Below are positions 11,417 through 24,409 of a stretch of DNA of 64,000 bases, in pieces (position 1 is the first letter of the stretch; every line of letters begins with the position of its first letter). Both the position numbers and the translations under genes were made by a program. The notes beneath the pieces are model-generated. The model saw nothing but the letters and a program-made list of their open reading frames with translations. It searched no databases and was not told the DNA's origin. The stretch comes from Acarospora socialis (taxonomy: Eukaryota; Ascomycota; Lecanoromycetes; Acarosporales; Acarosporaceae), in the NCBI GenBank assembly GCA_025617375.2, contig JAMYGW020000011.1, forward strand, positions 1 through 64,000. The letters run 5' to 3'.

Positions 11417-14325
11417 ATTATGTTCAGAATGCTGTTTTTCATTCTTTATCTTCTCTCATTCTAACTTGATAATAGACATTCTTAAGATCTAAGCTTGTGA
11501 ATCACTTAGTCTTGTCTAATCAGTCTTGCAACTCTTCTATCAATGATAGAGAATAACTATTTCAGTAAGTTATCTCATTGAGTTGTCTGTAGTCAACACA
11601 TAGTTATTTTCTGTCATTCTTCTTTGATACAAACAGAATTGAGTATTCTGTCAGTGACTTTGATGATTTTATGAATTCTCTCTTTAAATTCTCATTAAAA
11701 TAAGTTCTTACTTTCTTGAGCTGATTCTTGCTCATTGAGTACAATGATATTCACTTAGATTGCTTTTTGTTCAATAGTGATATTTTGTGATTTCATGACT
11801 TATGCTCAGATAAGCTCATCTTTGATTGTTTAAGAATTTTGTATGCATCTTTGATCATACATATTTCTTTTGTAACTCAGTTGATCTTTAAATTTCTTCT
11901 GTGCAGTCAGAACATTTCTAGTATTGTGTCATATTTAATTAATCTCATAACATTGAATGTTATCTTCTGTGAATTTTCAAGAATCAAGACTTTTACATAG
12001 ATTTTCTCATCAATTTTTTCAATAACTTCATTCATCATTCATATGTTGAATGAACAGCACACTCACTGTGTCACTAATTTCAACATGTTGACTATTTGTT
12101 GATTCATAACATTATTATTTACTTCAAAGTCTATCAATGCATTAATCTGATGTTCATCAATCATGATTTTGATTCATATTTAATGATCATTGTCTTGTCT
12201 TTGAAACATTACTAGCTTCTTATTCTTTAATCTTATCAAGAGAGCTCTTTATTTTTTGATTCATCTGATCATTTAACTTGTCTTTAAAGCTCTTAAAATC
12301 ATCTTGATTCTTTTCTGATCATAAAATTTGCATATTTTAAACTGTACTGCTCAATGTGTTTTTTCAGATGTAGTTAAAGTTCATACTGATTGTATTTCAT
12401 CTGTAACTGACTCTTACAGACTTTTATTCTTTGCAGAAATTTAAATGATATATACTCTTCACTGAAGATTCATCTGTCTTTATTCTGCATAATATACTCT
12501 TTGAGTAAGCATATCTCAATTTTGTGACTCTTCATTTTTCATACAAAAAGTTTTGACAATACTGCATCATCACTGTTGAAACATTCATCTTTAACAGCTA
12601 TCATCAGCTCTTTTAGCTGATTGTATGTCTCTTGTTCTTTTGCACTCTTGTGTTATGCTTTTTGTTTTTAAGCTTGCATTTTTTGCTCAAGCTCTTGCTT
12701 CTTAAACTGAAGCTTTTCTTCTTTTAATGCTCAGTGTTGATTCTCAAAGTACTGATATGCTGTCTTCAGTCTTATGTTGACTTCTTATTCATCAATTTCT
12801 TTTTGATCTGCATCTGAATTCAGTGCTTGTCAGATATTATCACTGTAGTCTTCTTCTATCTGAATTTCTTGAGTATCAGTCTCTTTGATCTCAGCATTAA
12901 GATTTCTTTTTTTAATAAAAGTAACTAGTTCTTTCTTGTAGATCAATCTTTTGCATCTGTCTTTATCTTTACTTTTAAACTTCTGTGAGTATCATTTGAC
13001 TTTATTTTTATCTTTTATATGCACACAGCATAGATCATCATAGTAAGTCATTCAGCTAAGTTGATTGTGCACTATCTTCTTGATCATGATAGCAGCTTTT
13101 TTTCTCTCTGATTAAGATTGATTGCAATTGACTGCAATATGTTTGAGTTTTTCACAGTTATAGCACTTTCACATTTCATGATTGCTCTGAAACTTCTCTC
13201 TTGAGAATCTTTTTTTCTTTTCACATAATGCTTTTTCTGATCTTTGTACTGAAGATTAATTTCATTTTATCATGTCAAGATTCATAAAGTTTGAGTATAT
13301 TTTTCTCAGATTTCTTCTATTGACTCATTCTGATCATTCTTGTGGTCAGTAGTTTTTTTTTTTCATTTGTCTTTTCTATTGATGACTGTCTATCATGATT
13401 GTCTTGTTGATTAGTTCTTGAAGATTGTTTAATCTCTTGCTTTATACAATTTTATCTTTAATAAATTTCTTCAAGTCTCAATAGTAAGCTGATGCTAGTT
13501 GATTCAGATTTCATTGTGTAAGTGCTGCAATTTATTGAAACTCTGTCACATACTTTGCTGCAGATTCTTCTTGCTGTAATGTGTGAATTTTTCTTTTTGT
13601 CACACATTTCTCATCTACTACTTCAAAGATTCTTCTCAGTTCTTTCTTGAACTGCATTCAATTCTCAATGCATTAAAATGTCTTGTTTTCTCTCTGCATG
13701 ACTCTTGATCATAAACTTGTTGAGTTGCAGTTTGATTCAATCAAATGTCATATTCTTCAGATAAAATGTTGCAAACAAGATTCTGTTGATATTGCTGTTG
13801 AACTTTTTCTGATTAAAGTTGACATACAGATTGAGTTGAACAAGAAACTGTCTCAAATTGTATTGTTTGCTGATGAAGTCTTTTAATGTCTTGATCTTAA
13901 AGACTTTCATATTCACACTGACTATCTTAATCAGTTCAGTGGTTTCTGATGATTCTGTTGAGATTGAGTCTTTTGTGAACATCTTTATATTGTAAGAGTG
14001 TTCAAAGTGTTACATTTCAACTGAGATTTCTTGATTATAGAACTAGAGATTTGTGCTTGTTGATATAAAGATGAAAAGATGTCTTAGTTAAATCAGTAGC
14101 TTTAGATTAAGTAACTAAGTAAGTTGAACACAATTAATTTCATAAAAGAATCAATTCTACTATATAGAAATAGACACACTGACATGTCTGACATTTCAGT
14201 GTTCTGATGTGTTTCTGACACATGTTCATGAGAAAATGTTTGATGTTTTGTTGTTTTATGTCTTGAATTATGTTCACTCAGACATATCTTTCATCATGCT
14301 ATTCTTATTAGAGTATGATCATAAC
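11417..14325 (-). mobile_element. Truncated, broken Ty3/gypsy element, family B copy 1
   Basis: This minus strand fossil retains its 5' LTR (14008-14325), gag (about 13980 down to 13000, with a zinc-knuckle region near 13130-13170), protease region (about 11900-12080) and the front of reverse transcriptase (about 11420-11760). It stops abruptly at 11417 against the LTR of another element, so most of pol and the 3' LTR are gone. The gag start shares its order of residues with the gag of the element at 19004-31260 (a LRQFL...NLYV.FNQKKF.S core). It is broken many times. Confidence 0.88.
14008..14325 (-). repeat. 5' LTR of family B copy 1 (318 bp)
   Basis: It runs from TGTTACA to ATAACA on the + strand. 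Its length of 318 bp matches the 316-bp LTRs of the family B element at 19004-31260, and it contains the same TGACATGTCTGACATTTCAG-like segment. The internal side has the conserved CTTTGAACACTCTTACAATA string on the minus strand. Confidence 0.88.
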
Positions 14326-14339
14326 ATTGTACAACACAT

Positions 14340-16592
14340 GAAGAAATTTACACTCTGAATAAAAAAGCTGAGATCTTCAAAAGAAGATTTTATCTCAAGA
14401 TAACAGTCAACATTCAAAATATTTTGAATGTCAAAGAACTCTGATTCTCACAGAAGAACAGATTTATTGACTTGAAAATCTTTATTCAATCTATATTTAT
14501 TTTTGACTCAATTAATGCTGAGAGAATTTCTGCAATTCTTTGTACAAAAGTATTTCACAATGCTTCAAAATCAGACAGCATCTCATATTGCTTTTTTAAA
14601 GCAATGAAACTCAAGCTTGCTCAAGCAATAGTTAATCTCATTAATGCAAGCTGAAAGCTAAACTTTCTTTTTGAGAGATACAAGAGAGCTTATATGATAG
14701 TGTCATATAAGTCAGAAAAGCAATTCTACAAAGAAGTTAAATTATGAAGATCAATTGCTCTGCTGAACACAGTGAGAAAGATTATGAAAACTTTATTAAT
14801 CATATAAATCAAGCAGATCACAGAAGACAACAATCTTTTTTCTGAAAGTTAGATGAAATATAAAACAGAATGATTTATAGACACTGCACTGAATTTACTG
14901 ATAAGTCAGATTTGTATAATTTGAGACAGTAAAAAGTATGTTGTCATTCTTCTATCAATGAACATAGTAAAAATCTTTGACACAGTGAACTTAACTCAAC
15001 TTCTGAACAACTTGTGAAAAAGATGAATATCTTATTGAGTTGTACAATGAGTTCAGAGCTTTCTTCACAATCAAACTATCTTACTGATTATATAAGAACA
15101 GAAGACAAACTGCTTCTTTGTGAAGACTGAAGTTTCATAAGACTTCTTTTTATCATTTATTTTCTTTTTATTCTACAATGCAGATCTGCTGAAGTGATGT
15201 AATTGATTAAAAGAGAGAATTTTGATTATTGACTTTGTCAATGATGTCAACATTTTTTTGTATGAACTGTTCACTGAGATCAACTGCATCAAACTGAAAA
15301 GAATTCATAGAGAATATGAAAGCTAAACTGCACAACATGAAGCTAGATTTACTTTTCACAAGTACAAGATAATTCACTTCTTCAGAATCAGAATCAGATT
15401 CAATATGCAGACAGTTGTATAAATTTAGAGCAATGAATTGATTTCTTTCTCAAGTGTGAGAGTCTCAGAAATTTGATTTGACTTTAAGCTCAAATGAATC
15501 ACTCATGTCAAGATTCTTCAGAACAAGATAATCAAACAGACAGAAGTACTAATCAGAATAACAGCATTCATTTGAGAAACTTCTTTTATACAATCTTGAC
15601 AGATTTACACATCAGTCATTTGATCAGCAATAACTTATGAAGTATATGTCTGACACACATCTGCTAAGAATCATTACATAAAGAGAGTTATCAGTGCAAT
15701 TAAGATCACTTAGTTCAAATATCTTCATACAATTGTTAGCACTTATCAGACTACTTTAATCAGCACTTTGAAAATTAAGATTTACATTTTTTCTCTTGAT
15801 CTATATCTAGATGATAAAGTGCAAATCTATGTCACTCATACAAAGAGCACAGTCTTTACAAAAATGAAAAACAAAATCTGCAGTCTCATCAGAAAAAGAA
15901 TTAAGCAGAAAGTCTGTTGATTCATGATGAGAAAAATTCATCTCTCAGTAAAACTGATGAAGAAGATCAGCTTGAAGAAGATTATACAAAATGTATGAAC
16001 TCAAAAATAATATAACATTAGTCAGAAAGAGAAGATCAGAAGATGAGATTAAATCATTGATTTACTCTTTAAAAAAGTTCTTTAACTTTATTAGAAACTG
16101 AAAAAAACTGAAAGTTCAGAATTAATTCAGTTTTATACAGAATGCATTAACTACAATTACTTTCTTCACAAGATCAAGATTTTCAGAATTTTCTCTGTCA
16201 ACTACTTGTGTAACAAGAAAGCAGAAACTTCACAACATATACTGCTGACATGTGAGATCAGAAAGAGCTCACAGCTGTTTATTATTTAAAAAGAAAGAAA
16301 GAGAAACTTTATATAACTGCTGTTTATCAAAGAGCTGACTTATGAGACTGTTAAATGAATTGTGTGTAACAGTCATCTAAGTCAGTTTCAGTTTATGATC
16401 AGTGTTCTCTATGACTAAAAGTGAGATCATTCATTTTATATCTTATTCACTTAACTTTTACATCTAATCTACTTTCATACAAGAAACATTATGAGTTTAA
16501 ATTTTCATTCTTGTAAGATTTTCTAAGATATGAACTGAAGAGAAGTTCTGCTTAGCATAGCTAGTTTAGTGTAAGAATAATAATAATAATAA
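14340..16592 (+). mobile_element. 5'-truncated Tad-type LINE (non-LTR retrotransposon), RT and C-terminal part
   Basis: Readings on the + strand match the reverse transcriptase of fungal Tad/I-type LINEs in order. A thumb-proximal block near 14640-14730 is followed by a SIALLNT motif near 14746-14770, a KIFDTVNLTQLL block near 14970-15005, FLFYNADLLK near 15165-15200, and FVNDVNI near 15232-15252, at the place of the catalytic FADD. The C-terminal Cys/His segment (CNKKAETSQHILLTCEI) is near 16205-16260. The frame changes several times and stops interrupt it, so it is dead. ORF1 and the endonuclease are missing, as expected from 5' truncation on insertion. It ends in an (AAT)n tail. It has the same CpG/CpC-poor composition as its neighbours. 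Confidence 0.85.
16576..16592 (+). repeat. (AAT)n tail of the LINE
   Basis: Seventeen bases of AAT repeats lie just after the last LINE-like coding sequence. Simple-repeat 3' tails are common in non-LTR elements, so this probably marks the 3' end of the insertion. Confidence 0.7.
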
Positions 16593-18189
16593 CTTCTCTA
16601 TGTGCTGTCAGTTCATTCAAAGTTGACATAATTAATCAAATAGAATATCTAAGTCAATTTCATGAGTCTTTAAACTCAGATGAAAGACAACATCTTGTCA
16701 ATGTTTGTTGCACATCATCTCATAGTGAAACATTTTCTTCAATAAGCAAATACTCTTCAAGATGAAACAAACAGAACATTGTTGAACTTGAAGATGTTAG
16801 TGAGTAAAGATCTTCTTTAAGCAATAACAGACTCTCTCAACATCTTCTGTATGATTAGATTAAAATTTTGTGATTATATGATTTACATTTTCTTTCAGAT
16901 CATTGTTGATTGAATGCAATGAAATCTCATTAATATCATTGTAGTCAATCTGCAAAGATTCATCTTTCTTATTCACAACAAGATTATCATTTTCAGCAGA
17001 GTCAGTCATCAAGATCTTTAAAGAATCTTCTATCTCAGATTCAGATGAGTTTGAAAACTTTTTAACTTTTGACTCATTATCTTGTTCAGAGAACAGTAAG
17101 ACAACAATAAGACTCTTTGTTATTTGATCTTGATCTTTCAATTTTATTAATTTTATGTGATTCATACACAACTTCACTTTTCTTAAATCTCATTGCTTAA
17201 CAAGTTTCAATATAACTCTCTTATTTAAAACATGATCAAAATTGTCTGTCAGAGACTTCAGAGTTGTGAAAATGTTAGACTTAAGATAAAGTTTTTGATG
17301 AAAAATTCACTGATTAACTTCTAAAAGTGTCTTCTTCAAAGAACACTTAATTAAACATCTTCTCATCACTATCAGAAGATTATATGACATAATCTGAATA
17401 AGTAAGTTTTTCACTACTTGTTTTCACTTTTCAAGTATTCTTCTGCAAATCTCTTTCTGTTGATTTTATTCTTTCATAATTTTAACAACTACATCTTACA
17501 GCTTTCTGATCTCTTTTAAAAAGATATTTTTGCTGATTACTCATCTTTAACTTTCATTTTTGCAGATATATTCATAAAATGCTTCAATGATATTGTTAGT
17601 GACTCAACTTGCACATGTAAGATAGTCATTCAGCTCTCACTGTCACTGATAGTATTTCTTTTCTGATTGTTCAACTATAAACTGAAGAACTTTGTGAAGT
17701 GTGTTGAAACAGCAGTCTGCTATAACAATAGTCTTATTTGAAGAAAGAGCTGAAATATTAACTATCAACATAGTTGTAGTGAAACAGTTGTGACAATTGC
17801 TGACAGCTCACAAACACATAATAAAAGAAAAAAGACATTCTGTCTGAGCAGATCAAGCTATTATAAGGTTTGATGAATAAAGATCTCATAATTGTTAATT
17901 ATGTCAAGACTCTTTGTTGTACTTTGAATTTAGTTTAGTGTTGAATTCTTGAGACTCATTACTTTGATCTCAATATTACATCAATTTTTGTTCATACTGT
18001 CATCTTTATTACTTACAATTGAAGTCAACTCTATTTTGTTCAACATACTGTCTTTTCATGTCATGACATGATACATATTCTTAACTTTAATGAACAATCT
18101 TTTCTTCTCTTTCTGAGTGTTCTCAAGAAAATCTTTAAACATTAAGAATGTGAGCATCATGATGATTGTGACTGAAGTTAAAAGTTAAA
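16593..18189. other. AT-rich mutated stretch, no recognisable gene
   Basis: There is one longer open frame on the minus strand, 16860-17177 (105 codons, rich in Asp, Glu, Asn and Lys, with NSSESEIEDS). It matches no family I know and lies in the same decayed composition. It may be a leftover of a transposon-encoded protein. No LTR, TIR or RT motif was found. Confidence 0.5.
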
Positions 18190-18390
18190 CATGTTGTCTT
18201 TTCATAACATAACATGATAAGTCTTCTTGATCTTGATTGCTGACTTTTCATATCATAACATGATAAGTTCACTCAAGTTTGATTGCTGTCAAATCATGTC
18301 AAATCATGTTGTTAATTCTTGAGCTTGATTGCTGATTTTTCTTGTCATAACATGTTAAATTTTTTCAATCTTGATGAACAACTCTTTATT
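18190..18390. repeat. Degenerate tandem repeat, about 60-70 bp unit
   Basis: Three imperfect units share TTGATTGCTGACTTTTCAT followed by ATAACATGATAA. A related segment, CTTTTCATGTCATGACATGA, lies just before at about 18050. The units differ mostly by transitions. Confidence 0.65.
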
Positions 18391-18424
18391 CTGATCTTCT
18401 TCACATTTATGACAAAATATTTGA

Positions 18425-18640
18425 TGTTAAAGTCTGATGCATCATCAAGATCTTAATCACACTCAAAGACTTTCAAGCAATTCAGATTATTCAATCATCA
18501 AGTTCTTAATCACAATCAAAGATTTTCAAGTCATCAAGAAAATCATTGTTATTTATATCTTTCACATACACAAGTGCTTGATCACAGTCAAGAGCTTTCA
18601 CATCTTCAAGAGCTGATTCACAGTCAAAAGTGTCAACACT
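18425..18640. repeat. Degenerate short-period repeat
   Basis: The theme TCAAG followed by TTAATCACA and TCAAAGA-TTTCAAG recurs several times. On the minus strand (18506-18703) it reads as repeated (F/L)DC(E/D) units within 65 codons. It may once have been a repeat-protein segment. Nothing supports a live gene. Confidence 0.55.
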
Positions 18641-18899
18641 GTCAAATGAATATTGTACATTTATCTTGATCATGATCAAGATCATTGAGTGTAACAGATG
18701 CATTGTAAGAATAATTTAAATGAGTACACAATAGTGCAGAATTCTTCATGTTTTAAGTGAAGCTTTGATTGAGTCAGATAATAATGATGCTTTTGATCAA
18801 TGTGAAATTTTCTGATGTAAGTAACATTAGTCATTAAATTGTTTCAAATGATTATGAATGTTTGCTCACACTTTCTCACTAGTGTATGTTGAATGAATT

Positions 18900-19003
18900 C
18901 ATTCAAAATATTAAGATTTTGCTAGTGAAAGATTAAATTTTCACTGTGATTCTTTAAAGATTCATCTGCACATAGTGACAGAACATTATGAACATGTGCT
19001 TAA
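18900..19003 (+). mobile_element. Ty1/copia pol fragment, left part
   Basis: The reading HYEHVLK just left of 19004 continues in sense at 31261 after the inserted Ty3 element, and matches the conserved stretch before copia RNase H. CTTAA at 18999-19003 is the target duplication of the Ty3 family B insertion. How far the copia fossil extends leftward is unclear, and it is not recognisable beyond about 18900. Broken. Confidence 0.7.
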
Positions 19004-19062
19004 TGTTATGATCATACTCTGATATAAAATAGTAGAACAAAGAGTACATCAGAGAAGCATAA

Positions 19063-19413
19063 TGTTATGATTAAGTCAGAATGAACTTAGAACAAACTGA
19101 TGCATACATGCAAGAAACATATATTCAAGAAATGTTTAGACAGCAGTCACATGACATCTCAACATGCTCAACAGTGAGCTTGACAAGCAAGCTCAACAAG
19201 TTGCATGAGCAAGTCACCTCAACAAGCTCAACAACAAGGCCAGCAAGCAGGCTCACTATATAGTAGAATTGTTTTCCTTATGAAAACAATCATGTTCAAC
19301 TTAAGTAACTATCTAAGAGTTAAAGTTCAGAACCATTTCAGACCAGTCATTATATTAATAAGCACAAACTCTTAGTTCTACATACTTGGGGAATCTCAGG
19401 TTAGAATGTTACA
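19063..19413 (+). repeat. 5' LTR of family A copy 2 (351 bp)
   Basis: It runs from TGTTATGATTAAG to ATGTTACA. It is the same length as the 3' copy at 24929-25279, from which it differs by what look like transitions only. It includes a short internal run of CTCAACA/AAGCTCAACAA repeats near 19160-19245 and a CTATATAG box near 19254. The conserved CTTTGAACACTCTTACAATA string follows at once. Confidence 0.93.
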
Positions 19414-22400
19414 CTTTGAACACTCTTACAATATAATAAGTATGATGTCTGGCACACAGAAGAATGTCTCAACCTTGTTCTTGAAACAAGCTCAAGTGAA
19501 CCCATCTCTATCACCTACTTCAGGTAGAACAACAGCACAATCAGCAATGTTAGCTCAGATGATACAACTATCTGTGAGTGCACTGAAGATACAGGTACTG
19601 AATATCTTTGATGAAGAATGAGAAAAGCTGTGAGTCTTTGTGGCAAAGCTCAACCTATATATTGAATTCAACCAATCAAAGTTTCAAACCAATCAAGAGA
19701 AAACATTGTTTGCAACAACCTACCTGATGAATGCAGCCTTCAACTGAGTTAATCTCAAGCTGCACAAGTTTCTGAGAAAGAAATACAAAGAATGCAATGC
19801 AGACATGAAGTTGATGTTCAATGACTACACACAGTTTAAGAAAGAATTAAAGAAAGTCTTCAGAGTAATTAACAAAGAGAGAGCAGCAGAGAGACAAGTT
19901 CACATCTTGCAACAGAGTGAATCAGTGACAGTATACACCACAGAGTTTCAGCAATTAGCAACACTTATCAGATAAGACAATGAAGCACTCACCTACCAGT
20001 ACTATTGTGAGTTGAGAAAGTTCATCAAAGACAAGATAGTTCAAGCAAAACAATCAGACAATCTTCAGAGAATGATCAATCTGAGTATCAACATCAATAG
20101 TTGTCAATAGAAACAACAGATGAAACAAAAAGAATATTGAATGTCATCTATGATAAAAGGTCAAGAAGAAAGCTTCTGATCATGAACTAAGTAATATATA
20201 TTATTGATAAGATATAGAGAGACAGACTCTATGAACCTCAATATGATCAAGAAGTGCTGTCAGAAGTCATGAAAGACTAGATGAATGAAGTATGAATGTC
20301 AGTCAGAGTGGTTCACTAAGTCTCAGATAACACTGTGAAACAAGATGTGAATGTATTACAACTGTGAAAAACCTGAACACCTTGTCTAAGAATGCAACAG
20401 ACCTTGAATGAAAAGAAAAAATGTTGCAGTGACAGTCAAGAAGAATACATGTGTAGTGCACAACACTCTCAGCTAAACAGCCTGTTATGATGACATGTGC
20501 AGAGTACACATGAGTGCAAAAGATAAAGTTGAATGATACTTCAAGAGATCACACAAAGACATGAAGAACAAATACAACAAGAAGAGTCAGTCAACCTATG
20601 AGAAAGAATTAGCTACTCTTGCAAAAGAACATACCAAGACAAGTGTTCTTGATGCCAAGATCAAAGAAACTGATACTCAAGAAACTCAGATAGAAGAAGA
20701 CTACAGTGATAGCATCTGACAAGCACTGAATTTAAATGCAGATCAGAAAGAAATTGATGAATAAGAAGTCAATATAAAGCTGAAGACAGCATATCAGCAC
20801 TCTGAAAATCAACACTGAGTGTTGAAAAAAGAGAAGCTTTAATTCAAGAAGTGAGAACTTGAGCAAGAGATACAAGCTCAAGAACAGAAAGCACAACACA
20901 AAAGTGTGAAAGAGTGAAAGACATGTGATCAGCTTGAGAAGCTAATGATAGCTGTTAAAGATGAATGTCTCAGTGACAATGATGTAATATTGTCTAAATC
21001 TCTTGTTTGAAAGACAAAAAGCCACAAGATTAAGATACACTTACTCAAGAAATATATCATGCAGAATAAAGACAGATGAACCTTCAGCAGAGAGTATATA
21101 CTGTCTGAATTTCTGCAAAGAGTAAGAGTCTTTGAGAGTCAATTGCAGATGAAGTACAATCAGTACAAACTCTGACTATATTCAGAAAGATACATTGAGT
21201 GATACAGTTTAGAGTATGTGAATTTTATGGTCAGAAGAAAACTCAGATGATTTCAAGAACTTTGAAGATGAGCTGAATGATCAAATGAGTCAAAAAATAA
21301 AAAGCTCTCTCAATGAAACTAGAGAACAAGAAGCTAGTAGTGTCTCAAAAACAGAACAATGATCATTGAATATGAACCAAAATTACAATCAATGAACATC
21401 AGATCAACACATTGGTGAATTCTGAAGCAGACAGTAATATTATAAATCAAAAGACAGTCAATATGTTAGAATTAGAGACATGGTGAGTGTGCTGTTCATT
21501 CAACATATGAATGACAAATGAAGTCATTAAAAGAATTGATGAGAAAACCTGTGTGAAAGTCTCAATTCTTGGAAACTCACAAGAGATAATGTTTGATGTT
21601 ATGAAATCAATCAAATACAATGCAGTGCTAAAAATGCCCTGATTGTGCAGTAGAAACTTAAGAATTGATTGAATCACAAAAGAAATATGTACAGTTAAAG
21701 ACACATACAAGATTTCTGAACAATCAGAGATGAGCTTATTAGAGCATAAGTCATGGAATCACAAAATATCACTATTGAATGAAAAACAATCTAAGTGAAT
21801 GTCATTATACTCAATGAGCAAGAACCAACTCAAGAAAGTGAGAACTTACCTTGACAAGAATCTTAAGAGAGAATTCATAAAACCATTAAAATCACCAGCA
21901 GAATACCTGATTCTGTTCATGTCAAAGAAGAATGACAAGAAGTGACTATGTGTTGACTACAGACAACTCAATGAGATAACTCATTGAGATAGTTATTTTC
22001 TACTGTTGATAAAAGAGTTGCAGAACCAATTAGACAAGATCAAGTGGTTCATGAGTCTAGATCTTAAGAACACCTACTATCAAGTCAGAATGAAAGAAGA
22101 TAAAAAGTGAAAGACAGCATTCTGAACAAGATATGAACACTATGAGTACATCATCATGTCATTTGAACTGAAGAATGCTTCAGTCATCTTTCAGAGATTG
22201 ATCAATGACATGTTGAGAGAATACCTCAATAAATTTGTGATCATGTACCTCAATGATATTCTGATATATTCAGAAGATCTTGAAGAGCATCACAAACACA
22301 TGCAAAAGATATTAGCAAAGCTCAATGAGAAAGTCTTGTATGTGAAAAAGTCAAAGAGCAGGTTCAAGACCAAGAAAGTTAAGTTTCTAGACTATGTAAT

Positions 22401-24409
22401 TTGATCTGAACAGATCAAGAAGAATTCAAAGAAGACAAAAGCAGTCAGAAACTGATCAACACTGAAGCAGATCAAGAAAGTACAGGTCTTTTTAGAATTG
22501 ATGAACTATTATTGAAAGTTTGTATCAAACTATGCAAGAATTGTGAAACCACTAACACATTTGACACACAAGAACAAAGAATAGCATTGGGATAAAGAGC
22601 AGAAGAATGTGTTTCACATATTAAAGAGAAGTTTTAGTGAAATGACACACCTGAGAATACTCAACTCAGCATGTGAGAAAACACTGAAAACTGACACTTC
22701 AGATTTCACAGTGAAAGCATGTCTATATTAGATTAAGAAAGAGCAACAGAAACTCATAACATATCAATTTAGAAAGTTATCAGAACTCAAGAAAAGATAT
22801 GAGATTCATGACAAGAAACTTCTTGTGATAGTGAAAGCACTACAAAACTGAAGATCTTATCTTGCAGAGACCAGCAGATCAATTCAAATCTATACAGATC
22901 ACAAGAATCTGAGAAACTTTGCAACAACAAAATAACTCAACCAATGACAGATTCATTGAGCAGAGCAGTTAGCAGACTATGAATTTCAGATTCATTACAA
23001 GAAGAGTAATGAGAATGATGAAGTAAATGTCTTGAGCAGACAACTCAATCATGAAGATGTACAAATGATACACATCAAAATTCTGAGCAAAGACAACAAC
23101 AGAATTCTCATGAAGAACTTAGCAGCAATGTACAAGATGAAGCAAGCTCTCTTGACAGACAAACAACTCATTGAGATGTGTCATCACAGCAGAGTTGATG
23201 AACACCTAGAAGTTAAATGCACCAAAGATTTAGTGTGAAGAAGACACAATGTTTGCAATTTTAGAAATTGAGTCACCAAGATAATTGCTGTGTGTGATTC
23301 ATGCTGAAGAAATAAGATCAATCAAGATAAGCAATACAATGAAGTAACACAACTAGACACACTGAACACATCATGAAAGTCAGTTATCATGAACTTCATT
23401 ATGAAGTTATCATCATCAAAGGACTCAGCATGGGGGGTGAGATTCAACAGTATATTGACAATAGTGAATAGATTAATCAAGTACACAATGTTCATTTCAT
23501 TCAAAGAAACTGCAACAGCACCAATATTGACATACATGATACTAAGAGAATTGATTAGCAATCATGAACTATCAAAAGAGTTTATCACTGACAGAGACAA
23601 GCTGTTTACAAGCAAGTTTTGAGAAACACTTACAGCAGAACTCAGAATAAAACACAAGATGTTAACAGCATATCATTCACAGACAGATGAGCAAAGCAAA
23701 TGAATGAATCAAACAGTAAAAACATACTTGAGACACTATGTCAACAAAAGTCAAGACAACTGAGTATGACTGTTGTCAACAGCACAGTTTGCATACAACA
23801 ATGCAAGAAATGAAATCACAGAAGAAATGCCTTTCTATGTGAACTATGACTACAATCTGAAGGTATGGTGAGATTTCAAAAGACATGAATTGTGAAGTCA
23901 GAAAGCAATTTTAAATATTGCTCAGATAAAGAAACTGCATCAAGACTTAATGAAACAAATTGAACAGCAGACAGAACAAACAACAGAGGCAAAATCATTT
24001 GAAGAAGGAGAAAGAGTATATCTGAGAATGAACAACATGTGAACAAGAAAAAAAAGCAAGAAACTAGAAAACAAGAGCATTGGACCATTCAGAATCATAT
24101 GAAACATTAAAGAGTTAAGCTATGAGCTAGACTTACTCAAGAAAATGTGAATACACTCAGTATTTCATGCATTCATGCTACAACACTGCAATCAGTTCAT
24201 ACCACTTCAAACCATCAAAACACCTGTCAAACTCAACAAAGAATATGAAGTCAAGAACATTCTAGAAAAGAGAATGATTAGTGAAAAAGCTCACTATCTC
24301 ATCAAATGAAAAGATTACAATATCTTGAAAAATACCTGAAAACCCAGAGAAAATCTCAAGAACTGTGTGAGAACACTTCAACATTTTGAGAAAAGAAGTC
24401 AATATTAGC

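Noticed and set aside
16860-17177. 105-codon ORF in the repeat compartment as a possible live gene
   Set aside because: It shares the CpG/CpC-free decayed composition, has no recognisable family, and its neighbours are dead elements. Kept only as a note.
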